Part shown: positions 15,627 through 24,384 of the stretch, piece by piece | Layout: every line of letters starts with the position of its first letter | Position numbering within the stretch: the stretch's first letter is position 1 | From: Leptolyngbya sp. FACHB-321 | GTDB taxonomy: Bacteria > Cyanobacteriota > Cyanobacteriia > Leptolyngbyales > Leptolyngbyaceae | Reading direction: 5' to 3' | NCBI RefSeq assembly: GCF_014695975.1 | Contig: NZ_JACJPI010000075.1 | Location: forward strand, 1-33,164 | DNA: 33,164 nt | Made by a program: the position numbers and the translations under genes | Notes under the pieces: generated by a model | Seen by the model: only the letters and a program-made list of their open reading frames with translations | Told to the model about the DNA's origin: nothing | The model's database searches: none

Positions 15627-18600
15627 GTACGCTGCCACCCAAGCTTGATCCACGAACGGCTCATGAGATTGCCCAGACGGTACGGGATCTGCTAGCACAA
15701 CCGCCGATCTCGTTGCCGCTCAAGCCGGATGCTAAAACGATCGAGGCGGCACTGGTTGGCATCTTTGCCCGGTACGCCGAATTGATTATTCAGCGGCTCA
15801 ATCAGGCACCAGATAAAAACTTTTTAGCCTTTCTCGATTTACTTGGCGCATCACGGTTACCACCCCAGCCTGCTCGTGTGCCGTTGACCTTTACCCTGGC
15901 TCCTGGCAGTACACAGGCAGTTGTGCCAGCAGGAACCCAGGTCGCCGCTCCGCCCCCACTCGGTGAAAAAGATCCCATTATTTTTGAAACCGAACAGGAA
16001 TTGACTGTCACTGCCGCTCAACTGGTATCAGTGTTTGTCCGTGACCCAGAGCAAGATTTCTACGCCGATTACAGCGCGATCGCGTCGCAAACGCAAGGAG
16101 GAAACCCTGCAACAGCATCACAGGCTGTGCCAATTTTTCGCGGGAACCGCCCGATCGCCCATATGTTCTACATTGGGCAGCGTGATTTATTTGATTTACC
16201 CGATGTCAGCCTCGATTCACCGCAAATTCAAACCTTGACGATCACGGTCAATGTAGAGCGTGTGTTAGGAGACAGTGGACAGTTGCAATGGCAGGTGTGG
16301 GATGGTCAAACCTGGCAAACCAAAAATCCAGCGGAAGCGCCCAATCGAGCCAGTCACCTTGCCGCAGCAACAAATGGCGATTGCCGAATTATTTTCTCAC
16401 CGAGCTCGAACAGATCGGAGATTAAGGCAGTCCCCTTGAGTACGGTTGACTCCAAAGAAAGTCGCTGGTTGCGCTGCATTCTCAAGCCAACCACGCCTAT
16501 TACCGCAGCAGATACGCCTCAAACGGGTAGAGTGCGTGTTGCTCAGCTACCATTACTGAATGCGATTCGCTTTCGCTTGTCGATCGCTCCACCAGAAGGC
16601 AACGCATCGCCATTGGCGCTCGACGCGGCGTTTACTAATGCCCTGGTGATCGACCTGACAAAGCCTTTCTTTCCCTTTGGTGAAAAGCCCAAATTTGGTG
16701 ACACGTTTTATCTGGCAAACCGCGAGGCATTCTCCAAAAGCGGTGCCACAATTACGCTGCAAGTGGGGCTAGTCAATTTGGCAGATATGGGAATCACCCG
16801 CGCTGCAGGAACGATTCAGAAGCTCAAGCTGCAATGGGAATTTTGGGATGGCACTTGGAAACCGATCGGCACCTCTGGGAAACCTGATCCTACTCAACCC
16901 GACCTCGATCGCCCCAACTGGGGCACTCCTAATGCCAACTATTCCAGTAATTTCGGCGATAACGCTCAGGCGTTTACCAAGCCTATAGATTCCACGCCTT
17001 CCGCGACGTTGCCTTCCGTGACGTTTAAATTGCCGAATAAGCCGCTGAAGCCAACGATCGTCAATGGGGTCGAAAACTTCTGGATTCGTGTCCGCATTGT
17101 GGCAGGCGATTATGGCAAAGAAGCCACCTATACTCTTACCGCAGCGGCAACGCCAACGCAGCCTGCCAGTTATGAGTTTAGACCAGCCTCGTTTGCGCCG
17201 CCGGTCATTGACTTACTCAAGGTCGGCTATACGGTTGTGTTTGAGAAACCTGCGCCTGACAACGTCCTGACCGATAACGACTTTACCTACCAGGTGATCA
17301 AGCAGGCTACAGATGCAGGCTTACAGCAGTTTTCTCCGTTTACCCCCATAACAGACAAACCCAGCCTCTATTTGGGCTTTGTGGTGTCGATCGATCGCCC
17401 CTTCCCCAATCGTCCGCTCAGCTTGTTTGTGCAAGTGGCTGATGTCAAGTACGGCGAGAATCTAGTGCCTCTGTCGCCCATCAGAAGCAAACGAGCAGCA
17501 ATGCCTGGCTCATCTGTCACGCACACCTTTACGTTAACGAATCCTACTGCTGTCGGCTGCGACTTCAACCTGTCGCTGGCGGGGATGCGATCAGATTGGA
17601 CCACGACAGGCGTACCCCTAACATTGGCGCTTGCTGCCGGTGAGTCTCGGGACGTGACTATTCAAGTCACGATTCCAGCTACAGAACCGCAAGATAGCCG
17701 CGATCGTGGCATCCTTACCCTGATCAAAAGTTACGAGCCAAATGTAACATACAGTGCCACCTTCGAGACGATCACCCGTCCCAATTTGCCTGTCAATGAG
17801 CGAGTACAACTCTCCTGGCACTATTGGAACGGCACCAATTGGGCAACGCTGAGTGTGCGCGATGGCTCTGAAAACCTGACACGCTCTGGCTTAGTTGAGT
17901 TTCTACCACCAGCTGATTTTGCCCTGCGGGAAGACTTCGGTCAGTCGCCACGCTACTGGCTGCGAGTCCGCTGGGAAAGCGGCGACTATGACCAAGAACC
18001 AAGATTACAACGCCTCTTGCTCAATACGACGATCGCCGCTCAAACGATTACGCTAGATAACGAAAATCTTGGCTCCAGCGATGGTACCGAAAATCAACGG
18101 TTTCGCGCCACGCGCTCGCCCATCCTTGAGGGGCAACAGCTTGAAGTCCGCGAACCCGAACGTCCTTCGACGCAGGAGTGCCTTGATCTGCAAGTCGAAG
18201 AAGGTCTGGACGCAATACCACCTGAGCATCTGGGCAGCACACGCGATGTGTGGGCGCGCTGGCATGAAGTCGCAGACTTTTACAACTCTGGCCCTCGCAG
18301 CCGCCATTATGTGCTTGATCGCCTCAGCGGCGAAATTCGATTTGGCAATGGCAGCAACGGCTTAATACCGCCGATTGGTGTTGGCAATCTGCGGCTAGTC
18401 CGCTACCAGACTGGAGGCGGCACCGCAGGCAATCAGCCGGAAGGCGCAATCGTGCAACTTAAAACCACAGTGCCTTACGTCGATACCGTGACTAATCCGA
18501 TCGCCGCAACTGGAGGCGCAAATGCTGAAAGCCTGGGCTCACTACGCGATCGTGTGCCCCGCGAACTACGCCATGGCCATCGTGCGGTAACGCTGGAAGA

Positions 18601-19180
18601 CTACGAAGATTTGGCACGGCTCGCCTCTCCCGACGTTGCCCGCGCTAAGTGTGTGCCGTTGCTGAATCTTCTGCAAGAGCCAACGACTGTGCAAAATCCG
18701 TTCGATCAAACACCCAAAGCACCCGGTAGCGTTAGTGTGATCATCGTACCGCGATCGACTGCTGCCAAACCCCTCCCTAGTTTGGCACTGCTCAGCCAAG
18801 TCCAAGACTTCCTTCGTGCCAACACCACACCGACCGTTGCGCTCGTCGTCGTTGGTCCACTCTACATTCGTGTTGATGTTATCACCGAAATTGCCCTGCT
18901 CACCCTGGAACAATCCAGCAGCGTCCAGCAGGCAGTCGAACACACCCTTGCCAGCTTTTTGCATCCGCTCACAGGTGGCTTAGACTTTACGGGCTGGGCG
19001 TTTGGACGCGAACCCCACTTATCTGATCTCTATGCGCTGATCGAAGCCATTCCCGGTGTTGATCACGTCCGCACCCTCACAGTTGAAACACCATCCAATA
19101 GTCAAGCCATCAAAGACACCGATCGCTTCCTGGTTTACTCCGGCAACCACCGCATCACCCTCTCCTTCAACTCCGACTAA
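15623..19180 (+). CDS. Large baseplate protein (gp6/J family, Pvc11-type) with inserted Ig-like domains
   Basis: 1185 aa. The N-terminus (LDPRTAHEIAQTVRDLLAQ; YAELIIQRLNQAPDKNFLAFLDLLG) is that of putative baseplate assembly proteins. The C-terminal ~250 residues carry the J-like part (LRDRVPRELRHGHRAVTLEDYEDLARLASPDVARAKC is within 18540-18650; then VSVIIVPRS; LYALIEAIPGVDHV). Between them lie beta-rich inserts, including about residues 620-700, which resemble a NEW3-type Ig-like domain (SSVTHTFTLTNPTAVGCDF). The protein forms the wedge scaffold. The inserts could face the outside and mediate attachment; cyanobacterial systems anchored to thylakoids are known, but no membrane helix is seen here. 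Confidence 0.9.
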   Translation: MSTLPPKLDPRTAHEIAQTVRDLLAQPPISLPLKPDAKTIEAALVGIFARYAELIIQRLNQAPDKNFLAFLDLLGASRLPPQPARVPLTFTLAPGSTQAVVPAGTQVAAPPPLGEKDPIIFETEQELTVTAAQLVSVFVRDPEQDFYADYSAIASQTQGGNPATASQAVPIFRGNRPIAHMFYIGQRDLFDLPDVSLDSPQIQTLTITVNVERVLGDSGQLQWQVWDGQTWQTKNPAEAPNRASHLAAATNGDCRIIFSPSSNRSEIKAVPLSTVDSKESRWLRCILKPTTPITAADTPQTGRVRVAQLPLLNAIRFRLSIAPPEGNASPLALDAAFTNALVIDLTKPFFPFGEKPKFGDTFYLANREAFSKSGATITLQVGLVNLADMGITRAAGTIQKLKLQWEFWDGTWKPIGTSGKPDPTQPDLDRPNWGTPNANYSSNFGDNAQAFTKPIDSTPSATLPSVTFKLPNKPLKPTIVNGVENFWIRVRIVAGDYGKEATYTLTAAATPTQPASYEFRPASFAPPVIDLLKVGYTVVFEKPAPDNVLTDNDFTYQVIKQATDAGLQQFSPFTPITDKPSLYLGFVVSIDRPFPNRPLSLFVQVADVKYGENLVPLSPIRSKRAAMPGSSVTHTFTLTNPTAVGCDFNLSLAGMRSDWTTTGVPLTLALAAGESRDVTIQVTIPATEPQDSRDRGILTLIKSYEPNVTYSATFETITRPNLPVNERVQLSWHYWNGTNWATLSVRDGSENLTRSGLVEFLPPADFALREDFGQSPRYWLRVRWESGDYDQEPRLQRLLLNTTIAAQTITLDNENLGSSDGTENQRFRATRSPILEGQQLEVREPERPSTQECLDLQVEEGLDAIPPEHLGSTRDVWARWHEVADFYNSGPRSRHYVLDRLSGEIRFGNGSNGLIPPIGVGNLRLVRYQTGGGTAGNQPEGAIVQLKTTVPYVDTVTNPIAATGGANAESLGSLRDRVPRELRHGHRAVTLEDYEDLARLASPDVARAKCVPLLNLLQEPTTVQNPFDQTPKAPGSVSVIIVPRSTAAKPLPSLALLSQVQDFLRANTTPTVALVVVGPLYIRVDVITEIALLTLEQSSSVQQAVEHTLASFLHPLTGGLDFTGWAFGREPHLSDLYALIEAIPGVDHVRTLTVETPSNSQAIKDTDRFLVYSGNHRITLSFNSD

Positions 19181-19213
19181 TCCCGCCCCCACATCCCCAC
19201 ATCCCCACACCCC

Positions 19214-20116
19214 ATGCCGATCCAACTCCCCAACCTCGACGATCGCACCTACGATGACCTCGTAGAAGAAGCGCGCAGCCTAATTCCTACCTATGCGCCA
19301 GAGTGGACAAATCACAATCCCTCTGATCCAGGCATTACTCTGATTGAATTGTTCGCTTATCTGACAGAACTCTTGATTTATCGGCTGAATCGCGTCACAG
19401 ATGCCAACGTCGTGTCATTTCTCAAACTGCTGAACGGTCCAGGCTGGCAACCCTCCAGCGATCTGGCGATCGACATCCAGAAAACCATGCAGCAACTCCG
19501 GCAAATCGATCGTGCCGTTACCTGTGAGGATTTTGAGCAGTTGGCGCTGAGAGCCGACGATCGAGTTGCCCGCGCCGAATGTTTACCGCGCCGTAATTTG
19601 CAGATGCAGGATTTTGAGACGGAGCAAGCTGGACATGTGGGCGTGCTAATCGTGCCCAAAACGGCATTTGAAGCTCAACTGTCTGGCATTCTTGCCACTG
19701 TGCAAAAGGACCTGGAGCCACGTTGCCTCCTGACCACGCATCTGCACGTTGCCGCCGCGCAATATCGCAAGCTGCAAATCGCGACCACGGTGGTTCCCTT
19801 ACCCGATGTCAAAGATGCTGATCTTGAGCAATCCGTACGGCAGGCATTGAAGCAGTTTCTAGCTCCGCTAACCACAGACGATAAACCCAATTGGGCGTTT
19901 GGTCGCAACGTGTTTGTGTCAGAAGTTTATCAACTGCTCGATCAATTTCCTGGAGTTGATTATGTCACTCAAATTAATATGCAAGCCGATGGTTCCAACC
20001 GTCGAAGCACCACTTTAGCAGGTGCATTTGTCGGCATCAAGATCAGACCCTATGAGTTAATTGCTAATCTGATTGATGCTGATATTACCGTCAATATCGA
20101 GCGTCCCATCGACTAA
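19214..20116 (+). CDS. Second, compact baseplate J-family protein (Pvc12-like)
   Basis: 300 aa. It has the same N-terminal module as other J-family wedges (PNLDDRTYDDLVEEARSLIP; EWTNHNPSDPGITLIELFAYL; RLNRVTDANVVSFLKLLNG), then passes directly to a J-like C-terminal part (RAVTCEDFEQLALRADDRVARAEC; VGVLIVPK; VSEVYQLLDQFPGVDYV). The large middle region of the 1185-aa partner is absent. Pairing of a long and a short wedge protein is plausible, or this copy is an internal-deletion derivative that stayed in frame. It is preceded by C-rich DNA with no clear ribosome-binding site. Confidence 0.87.
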   Translation: MPIQLPNLDDRTYDDLVEEARSLIPTYAPEWTNHNPSDPGITLIELFAYLTELLIYRLNRVTDANVVSFLKLLNGPGWQPSSDLAIDIQKTMQQLRQIDRAVTCEDFEQLALRADDRVARAECLPRRNLQMQDFETEQAGHVGVLIVPKTAFEAQLSGILATVQKDLEPRCLLTTHLHVAAAQYRKLQIATTVVPLPDVKDADLEQSVRQALKQFLAPLTTDDKPNWAFGRNVFVSEVYQLLDQFPGVDYVTQINMQADGSNRRSTTLAGAFVGIKIRPYELIANLIDADITVNIERPID

Positions 20117-20139
20117 TTTTTAGTTCAAAACTTAAAACT

Positions 20140-20844
20140 ATGTCCCCTCCTGGCAGCTACCTGAATTCCCTTCCCGCTATCTTTAGTGACGATCCATTTT
20201 TGGGACAATTTCTGCTGGCATTTGAACAGGTTCTCACAGGGCTAGACGCTGCCACGAGTGAACCGAAACAGGGACTCGAAGAAATAATTGCTAGTTTATC
20301 TAAATTATTTGATCCTAGCGCGATTGACACTCTGTTTACCAACGATGAAAAAACTTTAAAGGAATTTCTCCAGTGGCTAGCCGGATGGACAGCTCTCAGC
20401 TTACGAGCCGATTGGGATACTGGGCAGCAGCAGCGATTTTTGGCGCAGATTGTGTCACTTTATCGACTTCGCGGCACTAAAGAAAACTTAGCAAAACTCC
20501 TGAAAATTTACACTGGTTTGCTGCCCATTATTGAGGAAGCGCCCGATCGTCCGTTTCAGATTGGCGGAGATTCTGGCAAGAATTCTAGAGTCTTTTCCAC
20601 CATTAACGCCAATACTCCTCAAATTGGCGGCGGCATTCCTCACTATTTTCGGATTACTGCCTACATGGGATCGTCAACTCCGGAAGAATTAGAGCGACAG
20701 CGGGTGATGATTCGCGCCTTAGTTGATTTACAAAAGCCAGCCCATACTTACTATGACTTAACTGTTCTAACAGATACCATGCAAATTGGCAGGCGCTCCA
20801 CGGTCGGAGTGAACACGCTACTGGGAAGCATTCCTACTGAATAA
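20140..20844 (+). CDS. Phage tail protein I family baseplate protein
   Basis: 234 aa matching the phage tail protein I/TIGR02242-like family: MSPPGSYLNSLPAIF, FLGQFLLAFEQVLTGLDA, LFDPSAIDTLF, FLQWLAGWTALSLRADWD, QRFLAQIVSLYRLRGTKENL, IYTGLLPIIEE. The C-terminal part contains RALVDLQKPAHTYYDL. In myophages the gpI/gp53-type protein links the wedge to fibres. It sits between the J proteins and fibre genes, as expected for that job. Confidence 0.88.
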   Translation: MSPPGSYLNSLPAIFSDDPFLGQFLLAFEQVLTGLDAATSEPKQGLEEIIASLSKLFDPSAIDTLFTNDEKTLKEFLQWLAGWTALSLRADWDTGQQQRFLAQIVSLYRLRGTKENLAKLLKIYTGLLPIIEEAPDRPFQIGGDSGKNSRVFSTINANTPQIGGGIPHYFRITAYMGSSTPEELERQRVMIRALVDLQKPAHTYYDLTVLTDTMQIGRRSTVGVNTLLGSIPTE

Positions 20845-20858
20845 AATTGGAGAAATCA

Positions 20859-21677
20859 ATGCCTAATATTCAACGTTTGAACTACTTTAATCAACAGTTT
20901 CTTGTTGAGAAAGACTTTGAAGATGAGCAAAAGTATCACCTTGATATGCGGCGGCGACACAATCGTTTGCTGCACACTCCCGGTATTGCCGAAGGGCTAC
21001 AAGTCATTAAAACCGCTGCCCGACAAATAAAGGTGATGCCTGGAATGGCGATCGATGCTCAAGGGCGAGAAATGCTTCTGCTGGAAGACTTTACGCTCAA
21101 CCTGGCTGCCGCAGCTAACGCGCCTGTCTTCATCACAATCACCTACGGCGATCAGGAATCTGACCCACAGCCTCCGGCTCCTGCTACGCCAGTCGGCAAT
21201 ACGCGGGTGACAGAGAAGCCAACGATCGTCGCCAGTACCACTACACCCGACAGTACGGTGGTGCAACTGGCGAGAATTACCCTGGACGGCAGCGGTAACG
21301 TTCCGGGCAATGCAAACGACCCATTTGATGGTGGCGTCCGCGTTGCAGCTGGCTCGGTTTTAGCAGATAATTCCGTGTCCGTTAAAAAGCTGAAAAAAAC
21401 AATTTCGTCATTATCTGGCACTGATACGGTCAATTTGGGACCAGGAGAACGAAAGGCCGTCCCTGCCTTTGTAGCCCCACTGGCTTCAGCTAGCAGCGCG
21501 TTTCTGCTGGTGTATGCGTTTTCCCCGACCGCTGGAGCCAGATTCCGCTGGGAGCAAGAATACAGTACAACGGGAACCGCACCGAATTTAACCACGAATC
21601 AAACGGTGAGTTTTACCAATCTGGGCACCACAGCGATCGATGTGAAATACAAAATTTACGTCGTGCTTGAAAGTTAG
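20859..21677 (+). CDS. Baseplate-to-fibre region protein, uncharacterised
   Basis: 272 aa. The N-terminus has a recognisable eCIS-locus motif, LNYFNQQFLVEKDFEDEQKY, then MRRRHNRLLHTPGIAEGL and GMAIDAQGREMLLL. The rest is beta-rich, with Pro/Ala/Thr turns and a C-terminal segment GARFRWEQEYSTTG..LTTNQTVSFTNLGTTAIDVKY that looks like an Ig-like or tip domain. TTGGAG 20847-20852 is the ribosome-binding site for ATG 20859. I infer a fibre-attachment or short-fibre role from gene order only; no enzymatic motif is visible. Confidence 0.72.
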   Translation: MPNIQRLNYFNQQFLVEKDFEDEQKYHLDMRRRHNRLLHTPGIAEGLQVIKTAARQIKVMPGMAIDAQGREMLLLEDFTLNLAAAANAPVFITITYGDQESDPQPPAPATPVGNTRVTEKPTIVASTTTPDSTVVQLARITLDGSGNVPGNANDPFDGGVRVAAGSVLADNSVSVKKLKKTISSLSGTDTVNLGPGERKAVPAFVAPLASASSAFLLVYAFSPTAGARFRWEQEYSTTGTAPNLTTNQTVSFTNLGTTAIDVKYKIYVVLES

Positions 21678-21718
21678 AAATTCAGATGATTTGAGGGCGA
21701 ACTAACCAGGAGAAGCTG

Positions 21719-22780
21719 ATGGCTGGAGATGAAATTTTTGACGGTATTCGACTCAGACGCGATGGCGTTGATTTCACAAAGTGGCCCAAACTTAGTTGCA
21801 CTGAAGCGAATCAATTAGACCTAGACGCGAGTGATCTAAGTTTAGATGCGTCCAGAAAAATTCTGTTTCAAGGCAGTGGGCAAATTAGTGCAGCAGGGGA
21901 TTTACGTGTTTTTGCAGGCTCTTCTACTCCAACTGAAAAGTTGAGTATTCTTGCCAACGGCAATGTGGGAATTGGCACTAGCGATCCAACAACAAAGCTG
22001 GAAGTGAGCGGAATCATCAAAGCAGATACCTTTCAAGGCAAGTTTTCCGGCGATGGCTCCGCCTTAACGAATCTCCCTGCTAAAGGTAGTCAGCTAGAGA
22101 TTAGCTTGGATCAATCTCACATTGCTATTGACTTGGGACAACAGCTTAAGTCTTTAGTAGCAAAACATCAGGTAGTAAATGTTAGCTTCAATCTTGGAGG
22201 GGCGACTGAAACTCTGACATTCACATGGAATCATCCATTGATAATTCCCGAGAACCATACGCTCAGAATTGTGGGACCGCATAGTAATGCTCCTACTGAG
22301 GGCTCACTTCAAGTTCAAATTAATATGACGCAAACGCCTGCCTTATCAGATCTGCCTTCAGATGACCTAGGCAACCGTCGGATTCCAAGACGTGTTGTTG
22401 TGGAGAAGAATGCAACTTTATTCATTGCTGGGATTAAGTTATTTGAAAGTGCAAACAACCTAAAAGCAGTTGCCCGTAATGCATGTACTGGTGGAGCATT
22501 GTTTGATATAGCGGATGATTTTGGTACTGTTGTGATTACACAATCTCACCTTAGATCAACCGAGGATATTGTTGGCTTTGGGTCGCAAGCTTATGGCAGA
22601 GTAAAGTTTGGTCACACGTGGGTCAAGAAATTCTTTCCTGATTCTCGAAGTATACAAATTGTGAAAGTATACACAGGTTGGTGTTTTGGTGGAGCAGGAG
22701 GAATCGTCTCGCGCAGTTACACAAATCTTGATGACGGTGTGTCGTTTCATGATGATCCTAGAATTACTTATTTAGATTAA
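21719..22780 (+). CDS. Tail-fibre-like protein A (constant N-terminus, beta-helix-like C-terminus)
   Basis: 353 aa. Residues 1-120 are shared with two downstream paralogs: [67 protein letters not shown]. The C-terminal ~230 residues are unique, rich in short strands such as HTLRIVGP, ATLFIAGIKLFE and GTVVITQSHLRS, suggesting a right-handed beta-helix like phage tailspikes. The gene has no CGATCG site and looks AT-richer than its neighbours, consistent with transfer. AGGAGA precedes the ATG. It would present the particle's target-binding tip. Confidence 0.78.
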   Translation: MAGDEIFDGIRLRRDGVDFTKWPKLSCTEANQLDLDASDLSLDASRKILFQGSGQISAAGDLRVFAGSSTPTEKLSILANGNVGIGTSDPTTKLEVSGIIKADTFQGKFSGDGSALTNLPAKGSQLEISLDQSHIAIDLGQQLKSLVAKHQVVNVSFNLGGATETLTFTWNHPLIIPENHTLRIVGPHSNAPTEGSLQVQINMTQTPALSDLPSDDLGNRRIPRRVVVEKNATLFIAGIKLFESANNLKAVARNACTGGALFDIADDFGTVVITQSHLRSTEDIVGFGSQAYGRVKFGHTWVKKFFPDSRSIQIVKVYTGWCFGGAGGIVSRSYTNLDDGVSFHDDPRITYLD

Positions 22781-22837
22781 TTGTCAAGCTGAAGTTAAAC
22801 AAGTGCAGTGTTATATTCAGTAGCTTATTGTCGGTAA

Positions 22838-22866
22838 TTCGTCTCGTAGCGCTGCTACGAGACGAA
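22838..22866. repeat. Perfect 13-bp inverted repeat (hairpin) between fibre genes A and B
   Basis: TTCGTCTCGTAGC (22838-22850) and GCTACGAGACGAA (22854-22866) are perfectly complementary around a GCT loop. No T-run follows, so it is not a textbook terminator. Palindromes of this sort are scattered in cyanobacterial genomes. It could stop or attenuate transcription, or serve as a recombination point between fibre cassettes. Confidence 0.85.
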
Positions 22867-22919
22867 GTGTGAATACTCTAAAGATGCGATCTTAAATCGA
22901 CAATCAAGGAGAGAAAACA

Positions 22920-24056
22920 ATGCCTGTAGATGAAATTTTTGACAGTGTTCTGCTCAGACGCGACGGCGTAGATTTTACCCAATGGCCCAAACTCAGTTGT
23001 GGTGAGGCGAATCAATTAGACCTGGACACCAGTGATTTGAGATTGGATGGCGATCGCTCCCTGCAATTTCAAGGCAACGGACAGATTCGCACAGCGGGTA
23101 GTCTTCGCATTTTGACCGACAGCCCTGTTGCCACTGAGAAGCTCACGATTCTGCCAAATGGAAATGTAGGCATTGGTAATGTGGCACCCAACACTAAACT
23201 AGAAGTTAGCGGCACTGTCAAGGCGACTAACTTCCAGGGCAACTTTGTTGGCGATGGGTCTGCCCTAACCAACCTCCCCGTTGCGACCAGCCAGTGGCAA
23301 AATGGCGCGAGTAACAGCATTTCTTATAGCGCCGGCAACGTGGGTATTGGCACCACAACCCCCCAGGGAAAACTGGAGGTGAGTGGAGACATTCGTGCCG
23401 GAAACTCCGATCTGTATTTTACTAAAATAGACCACAAGCACACAGCCTTCGGCAACACAACGGGCTTTGCAGCGATCGAAAATGCGTCCGATTATGGAGC
23501 ATTGATGATCTTGGGGCGAGCGGGTACTGCGAAAGGGCGTTACGTGCGGCTGTGGGATTATCTACAGGTAAATGGTGGTTTAGACATTACAGGCAATGTA
23601 GGCATTGGCACTGAAACACCCGATCGTAAGCTCGTCGTCCGAGGGGGCGAAAGCAGTTTGCAACAAGAAGACTGGCAAACGCCAACGCTGCAAAATGGCT
23701 GGGTGAATTATAGTAAGGCCTACAATGCACCTGCCTACTTCAAAGATAGTTTAGGCATTGTGCATTTGAAGGGATTGGTGAGAGCAGGAAGTGGCAACAT
23801 TTTTACACTACCTGCAGGCTGGCGACCTGCGAGTAGAGAACTACACGCTGTGGCAACGCACCCAGGTGAAATGGGTCGCATTGATGTCCTCACCAATGGG
23901 CAAGTCTTCATGGTGAAAGGAAATAACACCTGGATTTCACTTGATGGCATTACGTTTCGAGCACGAGTCAGAGGACGTTTTGACGACATAGGCGACATAG
24001 TAGACGACATAGTACTTGACAGACGACCTGATCGCATCGTCGTGAATCCTGGTTGA
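22920..24056 (+). CDS. Tail-fibre-like protein B
   Basis: 378 aa. The constant N-terminus ([71 protein letters not shown]) is followed by two more NVGIGTTTP / NVGIGTETP repeats around a segment with [19 protein letters not shown]. The C-terminal ~100 residues resemble a phage fibre tip ([41 protein letters not shown]). After this the protein ends in an acidic Asp-Ile-rich tail encoded by short direct repeats. AAGGAGAG precedes the ATG. It is likely an alternative target-recognition fibre. Confidence 0.8.
   Translation: MPVDEIFDSVLLRRDGVDFTQWPKLSCGEANQLDLDTSDLRLDGDRSLQFQGNGQIRTAGSLRILTDSPVATEKLTILPNGNVGIGNVAPNTKLEVSGTVKATNFQGNFVGDGSALTNLPVATSQWQNGASNSISYSAGNVGIGTTTPQGKLEVSGDIRAGNSDLYFTKIDHKHTAFGNTTGFAAIENASDYGALMILGRAGTAKGRYVRLWDYLQVNGGLDITGNVGIGTETPDRKLVVRGGESSLQQEDWQTPTLQNGWVNYSKAYNAPAYFKDSLGIVHLKGLVRAGSGNIFTLPAGWRPASRELHAVATHPGEMGRIDVLTNGQVFMVKGNNTWISLDGITFRARVRGRFDDIGDIVDDIVLDRRPDRIVVNPG
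23046..23216 (+). repeat. Near-identical fibre N-terminal segment (copy 1; copy 2 at 24511-24681)
   Basis: Bases 23046-23216 of fibre B align without gaps to 24511-24681 of fibre C, both 126 bases into their genes, with only scattered mostly silent differences. Downstream of about codon 120 the genes diverge completely. This pattern indicates recent duplication or gene conversion of the constant domain. Confidence 0.85.
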
Positions 24057-24100
24057 TAGCTATACATTTAAGACCACTTACCGCTTTGGAGTTTGACCAA

Positions 24101-24337
24101 ATGAAACAACAAATTGAGCAGCGATTGCATGATCTCACAGCAGAATTTGAGTCGGGGCAAACGCTGCTGGCGGAGTTGAAAAACAGGCAGGCAACCTTGA
24201 AAAGCACCTTACTGCGGATTAGTGGCGCAATTCAGGTGCTGGAAGAGCTGTTGATCGAAGCCAAAACCGACAGTAACAATCATCATCACTTGCCTGATTA
24301 TCTGCCGCCAACTGAAGCCGTTTTACAGCCTGATTAG
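24101..24337 (+). CDS. Small coiled-coil protein between fibre genes
   Basis: 78 aa from ATG 24101, with TTTGGAG (24085-24091) nine bases upstream. A TTG at 24053 in the same frame overlaps the fibre B stop and is unlikely. Residues 1-60 form a probable coiled coil (MKQQIEQRLHDLTAEFESG; LLAELKNRQATLKSTLLRI), then a His/Pro-rich tail with HHHLPDYLPP. No family recognised. Small coiled-coil genes beside fibres often act as fibre-assembly chaperones or trimerisation partners; that is a guess from position. Confidence 0.6.
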   Translation: MKQQIEQRLHDLTAEFESGQTLLAELKNRQATLKSTLLRISGAIQVLEELLIEAKTDSNNHHHLPDYLPPTEAVLQPD

Positions 24338-24384
24338 CGTCTATTCATCAATAACAGCCCCCTGCCTTTATCGGAGAAATGACC

